Assembly (NCBI GenBank): GCA_022072445.1
Contig: JAJVHV010000007.1
Coordinates: 54,312 to 118,311 of the forward strand
DNA from: Phycisphaerae bacterium
Lineage (GTDB): Bacteria; Planctomycetota; Phycisphaerae; UBA1845; Fen-1342
Length of the DNA: 64,000 bases
Reading direction: 5' to 3'
The first letter of the stretch is position 1; each line of letters begins with the position of its first letter. Positions 48,039-56,385 of this stretch are shown one piece after another. Made by a program: the position numbers and the translations under genes. Under the pieces are notes generated by a model. It was not told the origin of the DNA, ran no database searches, and saw nothing but the letters and a program-made list of their open reading frames with translations.

Positions 48039-49865
48039 CTACGAGCCCTCTTCGCGCCAGATGTTCCACCGCGCGACCTCGTTCAGCTTCACCCGCTGGA
48101 GCTTCTCGCCGTCAGCCGGAGTCCAGATCCACTCGCTCGGTCGCGGCACGAATTTCGGCGGCCGGCGCTTCGACACGAAGATACGCATCACGGTCTGACC
48201 GGCCGGCGCCAGGTCGGCGACGAGCTGGTACTCGCGCTCCAGATACTCGTAGAACTCCGGCCACGGCGGATAGCCCAGCAGCACCACACTGACATCCTGC
48301 CGCTTGAAATCGTCGAGCAGAGCGGCGCGGCGCTCCGCGAACCCGGGATACGCCTCTTCCACCAGCGGCGAGATCATCGTGTAGCGATTCGGCGTGCGCC
48401 GGCCAGCGTAGTGATAGATGCCGACCGCGTCGCCGAACTGGTACACGGAGTCGCCGGGCGCCGTCATCGCGGCCAGCATGCCGCCGAGGTGCTTGGCCCA
48501 GACGTTCGCGACGCTGAAACGCAGGAACGAGAGCTCCTCGGCGTCGCGCGTGTAATACCACCGGACCTGCGACGGAATCAGCAGGCCGATGATCAGCGCG
48601 ACGGGGATGAGCGACAGTGCCAGTCGCGCCGGCGACTTCATGCAGATTGTGCCGCCGCGCGATCCCCAGCTCAGAATCCGATCCACGAGCAGGCCGGCCA
48701 GCAGCGCCAGCGGCGGCATCAGCAGGTAGTAGTAATGTCGCCAGAAGTGCCCGGGCAGCATCACCTGGACAAACGCCGCCAGCGCATAGAGCCGGATGAG
48801 CAGATCGGTGGCCGGCGGGCGGCGCCAGCGGCCGACCAGCAGACCCAGCGGCGCGACGCACCAGAGCGCGGCGGCCGGCACCAGCGCCCAGCGCTGCGCT
48901 GTGAAGAACATGACCAGCCGGTTCGACCCTTCGCCGACGTCGCGGGCGCTATAGCCGACGTTGTAGCGGAAGACCGCGTCGATGAAGTTCGTCGCGCGGC
49001 CGTCGGCGGCGAACCACGCCAGTTGTCCCAGCCAGATTAGCGCCGGGCCCAGCCCAAACACCAGCAGCGCGACGAACAGCGCCGCCACGCTGCCCGGCCG
49101 CGACTCCGACTGGAGTCGCGACCTCGCCTGCCAGAGCCGTGACCGTAAGGGAGCGGGGGCCACCAACGGCTTGCCTGCGCCGACCGCCGTCGTTTGATTC
49201 GCCACGCTCGTGCAAACGCGCCTGAGCGCAACCCACGCCAGCCACGGCAGCACAAACACCCACAACACCGCGACGATGGTCTTGAACGCCGACGCGACGC
49301 CGATCGACGCGCCTGCCAGCAGCAGCCAGACCAGCGCGGTTCGCGGCGACGGGCTGCGGGCAAAGCGCGTCAACAGCCAGACGCCCAACACCGAGAACGT
49401 GTTCATGTAGATTTCGCGGTTGGCGCCGTCGCCTTCCGTGCCCGGGTCCATGGTGGTGAGCGCCCAGATCAGGCTGGCGCACGCGGCGACCCAGCGGCCG
49501 TAGCTTTGTCGCATCAGCATGTACAAACAAACCAGCGACGCCCCGCTGAAGCACGTCGCGACGCCGCGGAAGACGGCTTCGTCCGAGCCGAACCAGCGCT
49601 GCACGGCGCCAAATAGAACGAACACCAGCGGCGGCTGATGATCCCACACGTCAACATAGAGCCGGTCGCCGGCGAAGAGCCGCTGGCCAATGTACGCGTA
49701 ATTGGCCTCGTCCGGGTCGAGCGGGGCGCCGGCTGTGTGGCTGCGCGACCAGACGATGAAACCGCCCGCGGCCAGCAGAAAAGCGAGTTCGATCAGCAGC
49801 GAACCCAGCCGTGTGCCGCGACGGGTGCGGAAGGATTCGATTTCGGGCGTGGGAGCAATGGTCAT
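48039..49865 (-). CDS. GT39-type membrane glycosyltransferase with repeat-derived insert
   Basis: A 608-residue multi-pass protein. APLDPDEANYAYIGQRLFAG near residue 45 and YVDVWDHQPPLVFVLFGAVQ near 72 are the first loops of the ArnT-like GT-C group, with DPDE as the catalytic motif. A soluble C-terminal domain begins near residue 440 (RFSVANVWAKHLGG). Around residues 222-266 a hydrophilic insert (e.g. GAGKPLVAPAPLRSRLWQAR) is translated from a dispersed DNA repeat. ATG 49865 is used; the upstream open frame overlaps the divergent GGT promoter area and shows no signal. Confidence 0.8.
   Translation of the reverse strand: MTIAPTPEIESFRTRRGTRLGSLLIELAFLLAAGGFIVWSRSHTAGAPLDPDEANYAYIGQRLFAGDRLYVDVWDHQPPLVFVLFGAVQRWFGSDEAVFRGVATCFSGASLVCLYMLMRQSYGRWVAACASLIWALTTMDPGTEGDGANREIYMNTFSVLGVWLLTRFARSPSPRTALVWLLLAGASIGVASAFKTIVAVLWVFVLPWLAWVALRRVCTSVANQTTAVGAGKPLVAPAPLRSRLWQARSRLQSESRPGSVAALFVALLVFGLGPALIWLGQLAWFAADGRATNFIDAVFRYNVGYSARDVGEGSNRLVMFFTAQRWALVPAAALWCVAPLGLLVGRWRRPPATDLLIRLYALAAFVQVMLPGHFWRHYYYLLMPPLALLAGLLVDRILSWGSRGGTICMKSPARLALSLIPVALIIGLLIPSQVRWYYTRDAEELSFLRFSVANVWAKHLGGMLAAMTAPGDSVYQFGDAVGIYHYAGRRTPNRYTMISPLVEEAYPGFAERRAALLDDFKRQDVSVVLLGYPPWPEFYEYLEREYQLVADLAPAGQTVMRIFVSKRRPPKFVPRPSEWIWTPADGEKLQRVKLNEVARWNIWREEGS
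49111..49161. repeat. GACCGTAAGGGAG repeat fragment and small hairpin inside a gene
   Basis: A perfect 7-bp hairpin (CGACTCC/GGAGTCG, 49111-49128) is followed at 49132-49161 by AGAGCCGTGACCGTAAGGGA, sharing 13 consecutive bases with the 110-bp units at 63223-63912. All of it is translated, in the glycosyltransferase gene. Confidence 0.8.
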
Positions 49866-49930
49866 GTCGCGGTTCGGTCTCGACGCGGTAAACTTATCGG
49901 CGGAGCCGACAAAAATCACGGAGGCATCGC

Positions 49931-51739
49931 ATGTTCCCGATCGGTGTGTGGACCGCTTCTGCGCCGTGCGCACTGCTCCTGGCGCTGTGCCTGTTCGCCT
50001 CGGCACAATTCGCGAGCGGCGGCGATCGAATAAGCGGTTCGCGATTCGTCACGCGCTCGGAAGTGATCGCGAAGCACGGGATGGCCGCGACCAGCCAGCC
50101 ACTGGCCACGCAGATCGCGCTGGACATCCTGAAGAAGGGCGGCAGCGCGGTCGACGCGGCGATTGCCGCCAACGCCGCCCTGGGACTGATGGAACCAACC
50201 GGTAATGGAATGGGCGGCGACCTGTTCGCGCTCGTCTGGGACGCCAAGACCGGCCAGCTCTACGGTCTGAACGCCAGCGGCCGCTCGCCCTACGAACTCT
50301 CGCGCGCTGAACTGCTGGAGCGCGTCGGCGAGAAGCGCAAAATACCGAGCTTTGGTCCGCTGCCCGTCACGGTGCCGGGCTGCGTCGACGGCTGGGCCGA
50401 GCTGCACGCCCGTTTCGGCCGCCTGCCGCTCAACGAAGTGCTCGCGCCGGCGGCGCGCTACGCGCGCGAGGGCTTCCCACTCAGCGAAGTGATCGCGCAC
50501 TACTGGGCCGCCGGCAAGCGGCTCGAAAAGCAGCCCGGCTTCGCCGCCGTCTTTCTGCCCGACGGCCGCGCACCGCGCAAGGGCGAGCTGTTCCGCAACC
50601 CCGCGCTGGCCGACACGCTCGAAAAAGTCGGCTCGGGCGGGCGCGACGTGTTTTATCGCGGCGAACTCGCCGATCGGATGGACGCGTTCTGCCGGGCAAA
50701 CGGCTGCTTCCTGCGCAAACGCGACTTCGAGGCCCACAGCTCGACCTGGGTCGAGCCGGTCAGCACGAGCTACCGCGGATACGACCTCTGGGAGCTGCCC
50801 CCGAACGGTCACGGCATCGCCGCGCTTCAGATTCTCAACTTGATCGAAGCGTACGACGTCCGCTCGATGACGCATAACAGCGCCGCGTTCCTGCACCTGA
50901 TGATCGAGGCCAAGAAGCTCGCCTACGAAGATCGCGCCCGCTACTACGCCGATCCGGACTTTGTCGATGTGCCAATCACCAGGCTCATCTCCAAGGAGTA
51001 CGCCGCCGAGCGCCGCCGGCTGATCGACCTCGATCGCGCAGCCGCGACGTTCCCGCCCGGAGAGATCAACTGGTCGCGGCGCGTCGGCGGCGGAGCGGCG
51101 GGCGGCAAGCGCGACGCCCTCGCCGAGTGGAGCGCCGGCGACGCCGCGCTGCGCGAGGGCGACACGATCTACCTCACCGTCGCCGACGAGCAGCGCAACT
51201 TGGTCTCGCTCATCCAGAGCAACTACCGCGGCTTCGGCAGCGGCCTCTGCCCGGACGGCCTGGGATTCTGCTTTCAGGATCGCGGCGAGCTGTTCAGTCT
51301 CGACGAGGGGCACCCCAACGTCTACGAGCCGCACAAGCGCCCGTTCCACACCATCATCCCGGCCTTCATCACCCGCGACGGCAAGCCCTTCATGAGCTTC
51401 GGCGTCATGGGCGGCGACATGCAGCCGCAGGGGCACGTGCAGATCGTCGTCAACCTGGTCGACTTCGGCATGAACGTGCAGGAGGCCGGCGACGCCGCCC
51501 GCTGGTATCACACCGGCTCGTCCGAACCGACCGACGAGCCGATGACCGGTGGCGGATCGGTCGCGCTCGAATCGGGCGTTGCGGCCGACGCCGTCGAGGG
51601 CCTGCGCGCCCGCGGCCACCGCCTCACGCCGCAGCCCGGTGCGTTCGGCGGCTATCAGGCGATCATGTATGACGCGAAGAACGACGTGTATGTCGGGGCG
51701 TCGGAAATGCGTAAGGACGGCCAGGCGGCGGGGTATTGA
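49931..51739 (+). CDS. Gamma-glutamyltransferase-family protein (Ntn hydrolase)
   Basis: A 602-residue exported protein: signal peptide in residues 1-30 (LLLALCLFASAQFASG). MAATSQPLATQIALDILKKG and GSAVDAAIAANAALGLMEP are the opening blocks of GGT. GGDLFALVWDAKTG, LPVTVPGCVDGWAELHARFG and NGHGIAALQILNL follow. The nucleophile Thr lies in EGDTIYLTVAD, at the expected self-cleavage point near residue 413, giving large and small chains. The small chain has SFGVMGGDMQPQGHVQ. It probably cleaves glutathione or another gamma-glutamyl compound. GGAGG is upstream of the ATG. Confidence 0.92.
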   Translation: MFPIGVWTASAPCALLLALCLFASAQFASGGDRISGSRFVTRSEVIAKHGMAATSQPLATQIALDILKKGGSAVDAAIAANAALGLMEPTGNGMGGDLFALVWDAKTGQLYGLNASGRSPYELSRAELLERVGEKRKIPSFGPLPVTVPGCVDGWAELHARFGRLPLNEVLAPAARYAREGFPLSEVIAHYWAAGKRLEKQPGFAAVFLPDGRAPRKGELFRNPALADTLEKVGSGGRDVFYRGELADRMDAFCRANGCFLRKRDFEAHSSTWVEPVSTSYRGYDLWELPPNGHGIAALQILNLIEAYDVRSMTHNSAAFLHLMIEAKKLAYEDRARYYADPDFVDVPITRLISKEYAAERRRLIDLDRAAATFPPGEINWSRRVGGGAAGGKRDALAEWSAGDAALREGDTIYLTVADEQRNLVSLIQSNYRGFGSGLCPDGLGFCFQDRGELFSLDEGHPNVYEPHKRPFHTIIPAFITRDGKPFMSFGVMGGDMQPQGHVQIVVNLVDFGMNVQEAGDAARWYHTGSSEPTDEPMTGGGSVALESGVAADAVEGLRARGHRLTPQPGAFGGYQAIMYDAKNDVYVGASEMRKDGQAAGY

Positions 51740-51746
51740 AGGGGCA

Positions 51747-51919
51747 GGGACGGAGGGACGAAGGGACGAAGGGACGGAGGGACGGAGGGAATGTTCTCGG
51801 TCCACTGCCCCAGCGGGCCCTTCAGCTTTCAGTTCCTTCTCTCCTCCTTCCCTTCAGTCCCTGGCCCTACTGTTGTCTCGTATCTACGTCCCGTCGTCCC
51901 TCTGTCCCGCCGTCCCTCA
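51747..51919. repeat. Facing octamer arrays GGGACGRA / TCGTCCCT between convergent genes
   Basis: Arm 1 (51747-51790) has five GGACGRAG-type 8-bp units. Arm 2 (51887-51919) has four complementary units, the last including the stop codon of the NtrC-like gene. About 95 bases of ordinary sequence lie between. A large stem-loop could form in transcripts from either side. Confidence 0.9.
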
Positions 51920-53524
51920 GTCGCTCAGAATCCCGTACTTCGCCATCTTGTCGCGCAGCGTCGTCCGCGGGATGCCGAGCTTCTGCGCCGCCCGCGCCTG
52001 GTTGTTGTTGCACTGACGCAGCGCCATCAGGATCATGCGCCGCTCGATGTCGGCGACCGTCTCGGCCAGCCCGCGGCCGCCGTCCCATTCGCCTTCGCGC
52101 GGCATCTCGACGCTGGCGTCGTCGGCGCCGGGGGCCGCCGAAGACCACGGACCGCTAAGCGGCAGGACGTGTTCTGGGCGGATCTCGCGGTCGGCCAGCG
52201 CGACGGCTCGCTCGATCACGTGCTCCAGCTCGCGCACGTTTCCCGGCCAGGTGTGCATCAGCAGCGCGTCGAGCGCGAAGCGCGAGATGGTCGGCGGACT
52301 CGCCAATGCGGCGTCGCGCGGCGCCGCGCCGCGCAAGTCCGCGAGCGACGCGCTGCCGGCGGCGGTTTCGACGCCGGCGTCAGCGGTCGACTCTACCGCG
52401 GGAGCCGCCGGGTCGTGACGGTCGGCGACTGCTCGCGCCCGTCGCCAGCCACTCGCCGCCTCCAGCGCGGCGTCATCCGCACCGCCGCCGGCCGGAGCGA
52501 GATCTCCGGCGTCCTGGCGGCGCAGGTCGGTCGCCGGAGCGGCGGACGCCGACGGCGCGTGCTTGGCAATGAAGAGCCGCGCGAGTAGTGGAATGTCGGG
52601 CAGCCGCTCGCGCAGCGGCGGCACGCTCAACGTACAGACGCTGATGCGATAGAGCAGGTCAGCGCGGAAGCGCCCCTCCTGCACCACCTGATTCAGGTCT
52701 CGCCGCGTCGTGCAGATCAGCCGCACGTTGAACGGTATGTGCGTCGTCCCGCCAACGCGCGTGAACGAGCGTTTCTCGATCGCGTCGATCAGCAGCAGTT
52801 GCGTGGCGTCGGGCAGGGCCTCGACCAGGTCCAGCAGCAGTGTGCCGCCGTCGGCCAGCTCGATCCGGCCGGTTCGCGTCCGTCCCGCGCCCTCCACGCC
52901 GAAGAGTTCGGCGTTGAGCGCTTCGGCGTCGGTCTTGCCGCAACTGATCCGGGCCAGCGGCATGGCGCAGCGCGGGCTGTGCGCGTGAATGGCCTCGGCG
53001 ATGACTTCTTTTCCCGCGCCGCTCTCGCCATGAATCAGGATCGTCCGCTCGCCGGCGGCGGCCGAACGCGCGTGGTCGATCAGGCGGCGCGCGACCGGGG
53101 CGCTCGTGACAAACGCGCCGAAGCTCTCGACGTCGGCCGTGTCGGCGGCGATCGCGGTCGCCCGGCCGGCAAAGACGCGGTCGAGCCGCGCGAGCAGTTC
53201 CTGGGTCGTGAATGGCTTGGTGATGTAGTCGTACGCGCCGCGCTTGATAGCCTCGACCGCGGCGTCGACCGTGGCGTATGCGGTGATCAGGATGACGATC
53301 GTGTCCGGGCTGGCCTGCTTGACGTAGGTCAGCAGTTCGAAACCGTCCATGCCGGGCATGCGCACGTCGGAGACCACGACGTCGACCGGGTTCGCGTCGA
53401 ACAGCCGCCGGGCCGTGCGTGCGTCGGCTGCTTCGAGCACTTCGTAGCCGGCTTCGCTCAGCTCGATCTGAAGTGTGATGCGCTTCAGGGGTTCGTCGTC
53501 GACGACGAGTATCCGCCGCTTCAT
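51917..53524 (-). CDS. NtrC-like response regulator lacking GAFTGA
   Basis: A 535-residue protein: receiver (Asp53 in VVVSDVRMPGMDG, Lys103 in ITKPFTT), AAA+ domain and Fis-type helix-turn-helix (NNNQARAAQKLGIPRTTL near 508-525). The AAA+ part has Walker A GESGAGKE at 166-173 and an arginine region RFRADLLYRISV near 285. After ELFG, the stretch that should hold GAFTGA (the loop that contacts sigma-54) is replaced by the short VEGAGRTRTGRIELADGG. Walker B is LLLDLVEALP, so the Glu needed for ATP hydrolysis is Leu. An 88-residue Ala-rich insert (324-411) precedes the WPGNVRELEH block. It is therefore probably not a normal sigma-54 activator; it may bind DNA as a repressor or non-hydrolysing regulator. 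ATG 53524 starts the receiver. Confidence 0.9.
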   Translation of the reverse strand: MKRRILVVDDEPLKRITLQIELSEAGYEVLEAADARTARRLFDANPVDVVVSDVRMPGMDGFELLTYVKQASPDTIVILITAYATVDAAVEAIKRGAYDYITKPFTTQELLARLDRVFAGRATAIAADTADVESFGAFVTSAPVARRLIDHARSAAAGERTILIHGESGAGKEVIAEAIHAHSPRCAMPLARISCGKTDAEALNAELFGVEGAGRTRTGRIELADGGTLLLDLVEALPDATQLLLIDAIEKRSFTRVGGTTHIPFNVRLICTTRRDLNQVVQEGRFRADLLYRISVCTLSVPPLRERLPDIPLLARLFIAKHAPSASAAPATDLRRQDAGDLAPAGGGADDAALEAASGWRRARAVADRHDPAAPAVESTADAGVETAAGSASLADLRGAAPRDAALASPPTISRFALDALLMHTWPGNVRELEHVIERAVALADREIRPEHVLPLSGPWSSAAPGADDASVEMPREGEWDGGRGLAETVADIERRMILMALRQCNNNQARAAQKLGIPRTTLRDKMAKYGILSD

Positions 53525-53625
53525 CCCGCCGCTCTCGTGGGTGCCGCCGTGGGTGCCGCGTTTGGCTGGATTGCAACGCAATTTGCGTGGTAAATCAACC
53601 GCGCAAGGTTCGGCTGCCGCGGCGC

Positions 53626-53658
53626 AAAAAACAACCCGCGCTCGCGAGGAGCGCGGGT
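53626..53658 (-). terminator. Rho-independent terminator of the PEP-CTERM gene
   Basis: Perfect 9-bp stem (ACCCGCGCT/AGCGCGGGT, 53634-53642 and 53650-53658), 7-base loop, and on the minus strand a TTGTTTTTT run after it. It lies 36 bp past the stop of the minus-strand PEP-CTERM gene. Confidence 0.85.
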
Positions 53659-53693
53659 CGATACCTCTCGGTGGTTGCTAAACGAATGATCGA

Positions 53694-54401
53694 TTAGCGA
53701 CGACGACGCAACAGCGCCGCGCCGAGACCAAGCAGCAGCATGCTGGTGGGCTCCGGCGTCGCGTAGCCCTGGCCAGCTTCGCCCGAGTACGCAACGGCGA
53801 ACCGGCCCTGCCGCGGATCGGCGGTCGGATCATACTTCGGAGTGAACCCAGGGTTCGACTCGAAGTCGATGTTGCCGCGAATCACACCGCTGTGGCCGAT
53901 CAGTTCCTGGAAGAAGCTGTTGACGATGACGCCAGCACCTTCAAGGACGTACGCATCCTGGCCCGAGTAGCCATACAGCGAAACCTGATCGAGAACGATG
54001 TCGATCAGGGTCGTGTAGGGGACACCCATCGCCGGGACGGCGCCACGGATCGCGAAGCGACCGACGCCGACCATGCTGACGTCCAGGTGCGGCGGGGCCG
54101 CATCCTGAGCAAACAGGTCAACGTGCATCGCCACGTCGCCGCCGAATACGCCAGCCGCGTTGAGCACCGGGAACGGGCCCGCGAACGGCCAAACCGGCCA
54201 GATCGCGGTCGCTTCGGTGTCCAGATCACGCGCGATGTAATCGAGCGTGTCAGGCGCGAGGCCGTTCATGCCGTAATTCAGGCCGTCCTCGCGGGCGCCG
54301 AAATTGATGTCGTGGCTGATCATCCGCGGTACCAGCGGTGCAGCCAGGACTGCGGTGCTGACGCCGAGCACCGCACTTAAAGCCAGTAACTTTTTAATCA
54401 T
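53694..54401 (-). CDS. Exported PEP-CTERM protein
   Basis: A 235-residue protein. Signal peptide residues 1-20 (LLALSAVLGVSTAVLA). The middle is hydrophobic-rich with no known fold, with repeated Gly/Asp/Phe and no cysteine. The C-terminus TPEPTSMLLLGLGAALLRRR is a PEP-CTERM tail (TPEP, helix, Arg cluster). A promoter candidate and an AAGGAGGAG ribosome site precede it, and a strong terminator follows, so it is a single-gene unit. This is the second such protein here, the other being at 32970; they share only the tail. Confidence 0.92.
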   Translation of the reverse strand: MIKKLLALSAVLGVSTAVLAAPLVPRMISHDINFGAREDGLNYGMNGLAPDTLDYIARDLDTEATAIWPVWPFAGPFPVLNAAGVFGGDVAMHVDLFAQDAAPPHLDVSMVGVGRFAIRGAVPAMGVPYTTLIDIVLDQVSLYGYSGQDAYVLEGAGVIVNSFFQELIGHSGVIRGNIDFESNPGFTPKYDPTADPRQGRFAVAYSGEAGQGYATPEPTSMLLLGLGAALLRRRR

Positions 54402-54468
54402 TGCTCCTCCTTCGTTCTCGCGTCCACGGGATAAGACCGCCTGCGCGACCCTCCGTCCCGCTTCGCCG

Positions 54469-54498
54469 ATTGTACGAGAATTGAGCCTCTTCCGTCAC
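54469..54498 (-). promoter_or_regulatory. Promoter candidate GTGACG-N18-TACAAT
   Basis: On the minus strand, -35 GTGACG (54498-54493), 18 bases, then -10 TACAAT (54474-54469), about 70 bases before the PEP-CTERM ATG. The -10 is good; the -35 matches TTGACA at four of six. Confidence 0.5.
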
Positions 54499-54692
54499 CG
54501 TGCGCATCAAGCCCGACCGCGGAGGCACCCTCAGCGTGCTGTCAGACTGTCTGGCGCTATGTGGTACGATAACAGAGTCTCTCGGGCAGTTCAACAGAAA
54601 ATTTTCCCGTTTGCGCGGATTTTCGCGATCGCGCGCGGTAAAGTTCACCACCATCAATCCACTCGACAAACCAACCTGCGTGAGGCATTCTC

Positions 54693-56018
54693 GTGATCGC
54701 TCCCATCCTGGCAGCCGCCGCCATCCTCGCCATCCCATCGCAAGACGCCGGCGTCACCTATTCCGATTACAGCTTCGGCTTCCAAACATCCCTCCCCACC
54801 GGCTGGATGCTCGACCGCACACGCTTCGTAGCCGCCGATGGCGGGACCGGCGTACTCCGCGGACAGGTCGCGACCGGCGGCCGGACCGTGGAGTTTGTGG
54901 TTTATCGGACTAAGACCGACCAGCCCTTCTCGGAATGGTTCGCCGAATTCGAACGCAGCCTCGCCGCCATCGAGGGCACAACTCGCGTCGAATCGCGAAA
55001 GCTCGATCCAGCCGCAGACGCCGTCGCCGCCATCGAGGTCGACGCCCTGCTGAGCGTCCCCGTCAAACGCCTGCACCACGTCACCCGCATGAACCCAACC
55101 ACCTATCTCGTGATCTCCTTTGCCGCGGTCGGCGGCGAGCCGGAGCAGGTGCAGAAGCTCACGAGTGAGTTTACTACCGCGGCCCAATCGGTGCGGTTGC
55201 TGTGCTCGCCCGAGGCGGACGAGCGGCTCGCCAAGGCGCTGGATCGCGGAGCGGAGGAGGCACGCCGGACGAATGCCGCCGCCGCCGATCGGGCGACGGC
55301 GACCGACGAGCTGCACTACTTCGTGAGGCTGAAGGGCGAGACGGTGGGGCACGCCTCGTTTCAGGCGTCGCGCGAGGTGATGGAGAAGAAGGCGGGGCTG
55401 CGCGTGCGCGAGCGATCCTGGCGATTCGACGGCGATGAGCGGGCGCAATACTCGCGGACCGACCTGTTCGCGAGTTTCAACGGCCTCACCGAGCTGATCG
55501 AAAGCCAGGTGACGCAACTCACCGCTCAGAAAGGCGGCGAGCCGACCGCGACGACAACGCTGGACCAGTGCATTCGCGAAGGCGACACACTCTTTTCCAG
55601 CTTCTCCACGAGCGAGCGCCCGGACCGCGCCGATTCCCGGCCGCCGATGACGGTCGGGCCGGCGTATCTGTCGCTGGCCTGGTTCCGGCGCGTGCCGCGG
55701 ATCATCGAGGAGCGCGAAGGCGTCGAGTTCGGCTTCGCCGTCTACGACCCGACGATCCGCGCCCAGACGACGCAAGTCGTCCGCTTTCTGGGGCGGCGGG
55801 CGAGCGCGGGCGGGACGCGCCCGGCCCGAACGTATGAAATCCGCGAGGGCTACGCACCGAGCGGCGCGATCCTGCAGGTCGACGACGATGGCAACATGCT
55901 GTCGTACGAGGCCGGCGACATGATGCTCCAGCGGGCGGCGAAATCGGCCGTCGATGAGCGCTTCGCGGCACGGCAGCGCCCCTATGACGCGAAGCTCCGC
56001 GCGGCTGCGCGGAAATGA
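54693..56018 (+). CDS. Putative secreted protein of unknown function
   Basis: A 441-residue protein. A short hydrophobic start (PILAAAAILAIPSQ) may be a signal. Residues 20-170 (DYSFGFQTSLPTGWM ... YLVISFAAVGGEPEQVQKL) look like a PsbP/DUF1795-type fold found in exported planctomycete proteins. Residues 210-441 form a second domain (DELHYFVRLKGETVGHASFQ) resembling secreted repeat-type beta proteins, not identified. The GTG start is not supported by a strong ribosome site. The gene stands alone, between a divergent PEP-CTERM gene and a convergent GTPase gene. Confidence 0.7.
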   Translation: MIAPILAAAAILAIPSQDAGVTYSDYSFGFQTSLPTGWMLDRTRFVAADGGTGVLRGQVATGGRTVEFVVYRTKTDQPFSEWFAEFERSLAAIEGTTRVESRKLDPAADAVAAIEVDALLSVPVKRLHHVTRMNPTTYLVISFAAVGGEPEQVQKLTSEFTTAAQSVRLLCSPEADERLAKALDRGAEEARRTNAAAADRATATDELHYFVRLKGETVGHASFQASREVMEKKAGLRVRERSWRFDGDERAQYSRTDLFASFNGLTELIESQVTQLTAQKGGEPTATTTLDQCIREGDTLFSSFSTSERPDRADSRPPMTVGPAYLSLAWFRRVPRIIEEREGVEFGFAVYDPTIRAQTTQVVRFLGRRASAGGTRPARTYEIREGYAPSGAILQVDDDGNMLSYEAGDMMLQRAAKSAVDERFAARQRPYDAKLRAAARK

Positions 56019-56385
56019 GCGCGCCCATCGCTCTGGAATGTGGGACTTTGCGACCTTCGCCCGGCACGTCGAATGAAGCGTCTCGTCTAGTGTAGTGACT
56101 CATATTTCCTTAAACGTCTCATCGCCGGCCGTGTCTGATCTTCTGGTCACCCGTTCCTCGTCACTCAAAACAATCGAGATTGCCCGTCGCACGTGTCTGA
56201 TCCTCCCGCACCGCCGCCCGCCGACTCTGGCAAGAGATTTGGACGGCGGAGTGAACGCGTTGATTCGGTCACGCGAAACAGAGTCTGTCTATCCTGGCAG
56301 GCGTTCCGGCAGGCGTTGGGAGAGAACCAGCCCCGGTAGGAACCGTACCGCCTCGATGGAAAGCCATGCTACGGCCCCCAACCGG
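56019..56385. other. Intergenic region without recognised features
   Basis: 367 bp between convergent genes. I see no gene, hairpin with T-run or tandem repeat. A 102-codon ORF crosses it but is low in content typical of coding sequence here. Confidence 0.5.
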
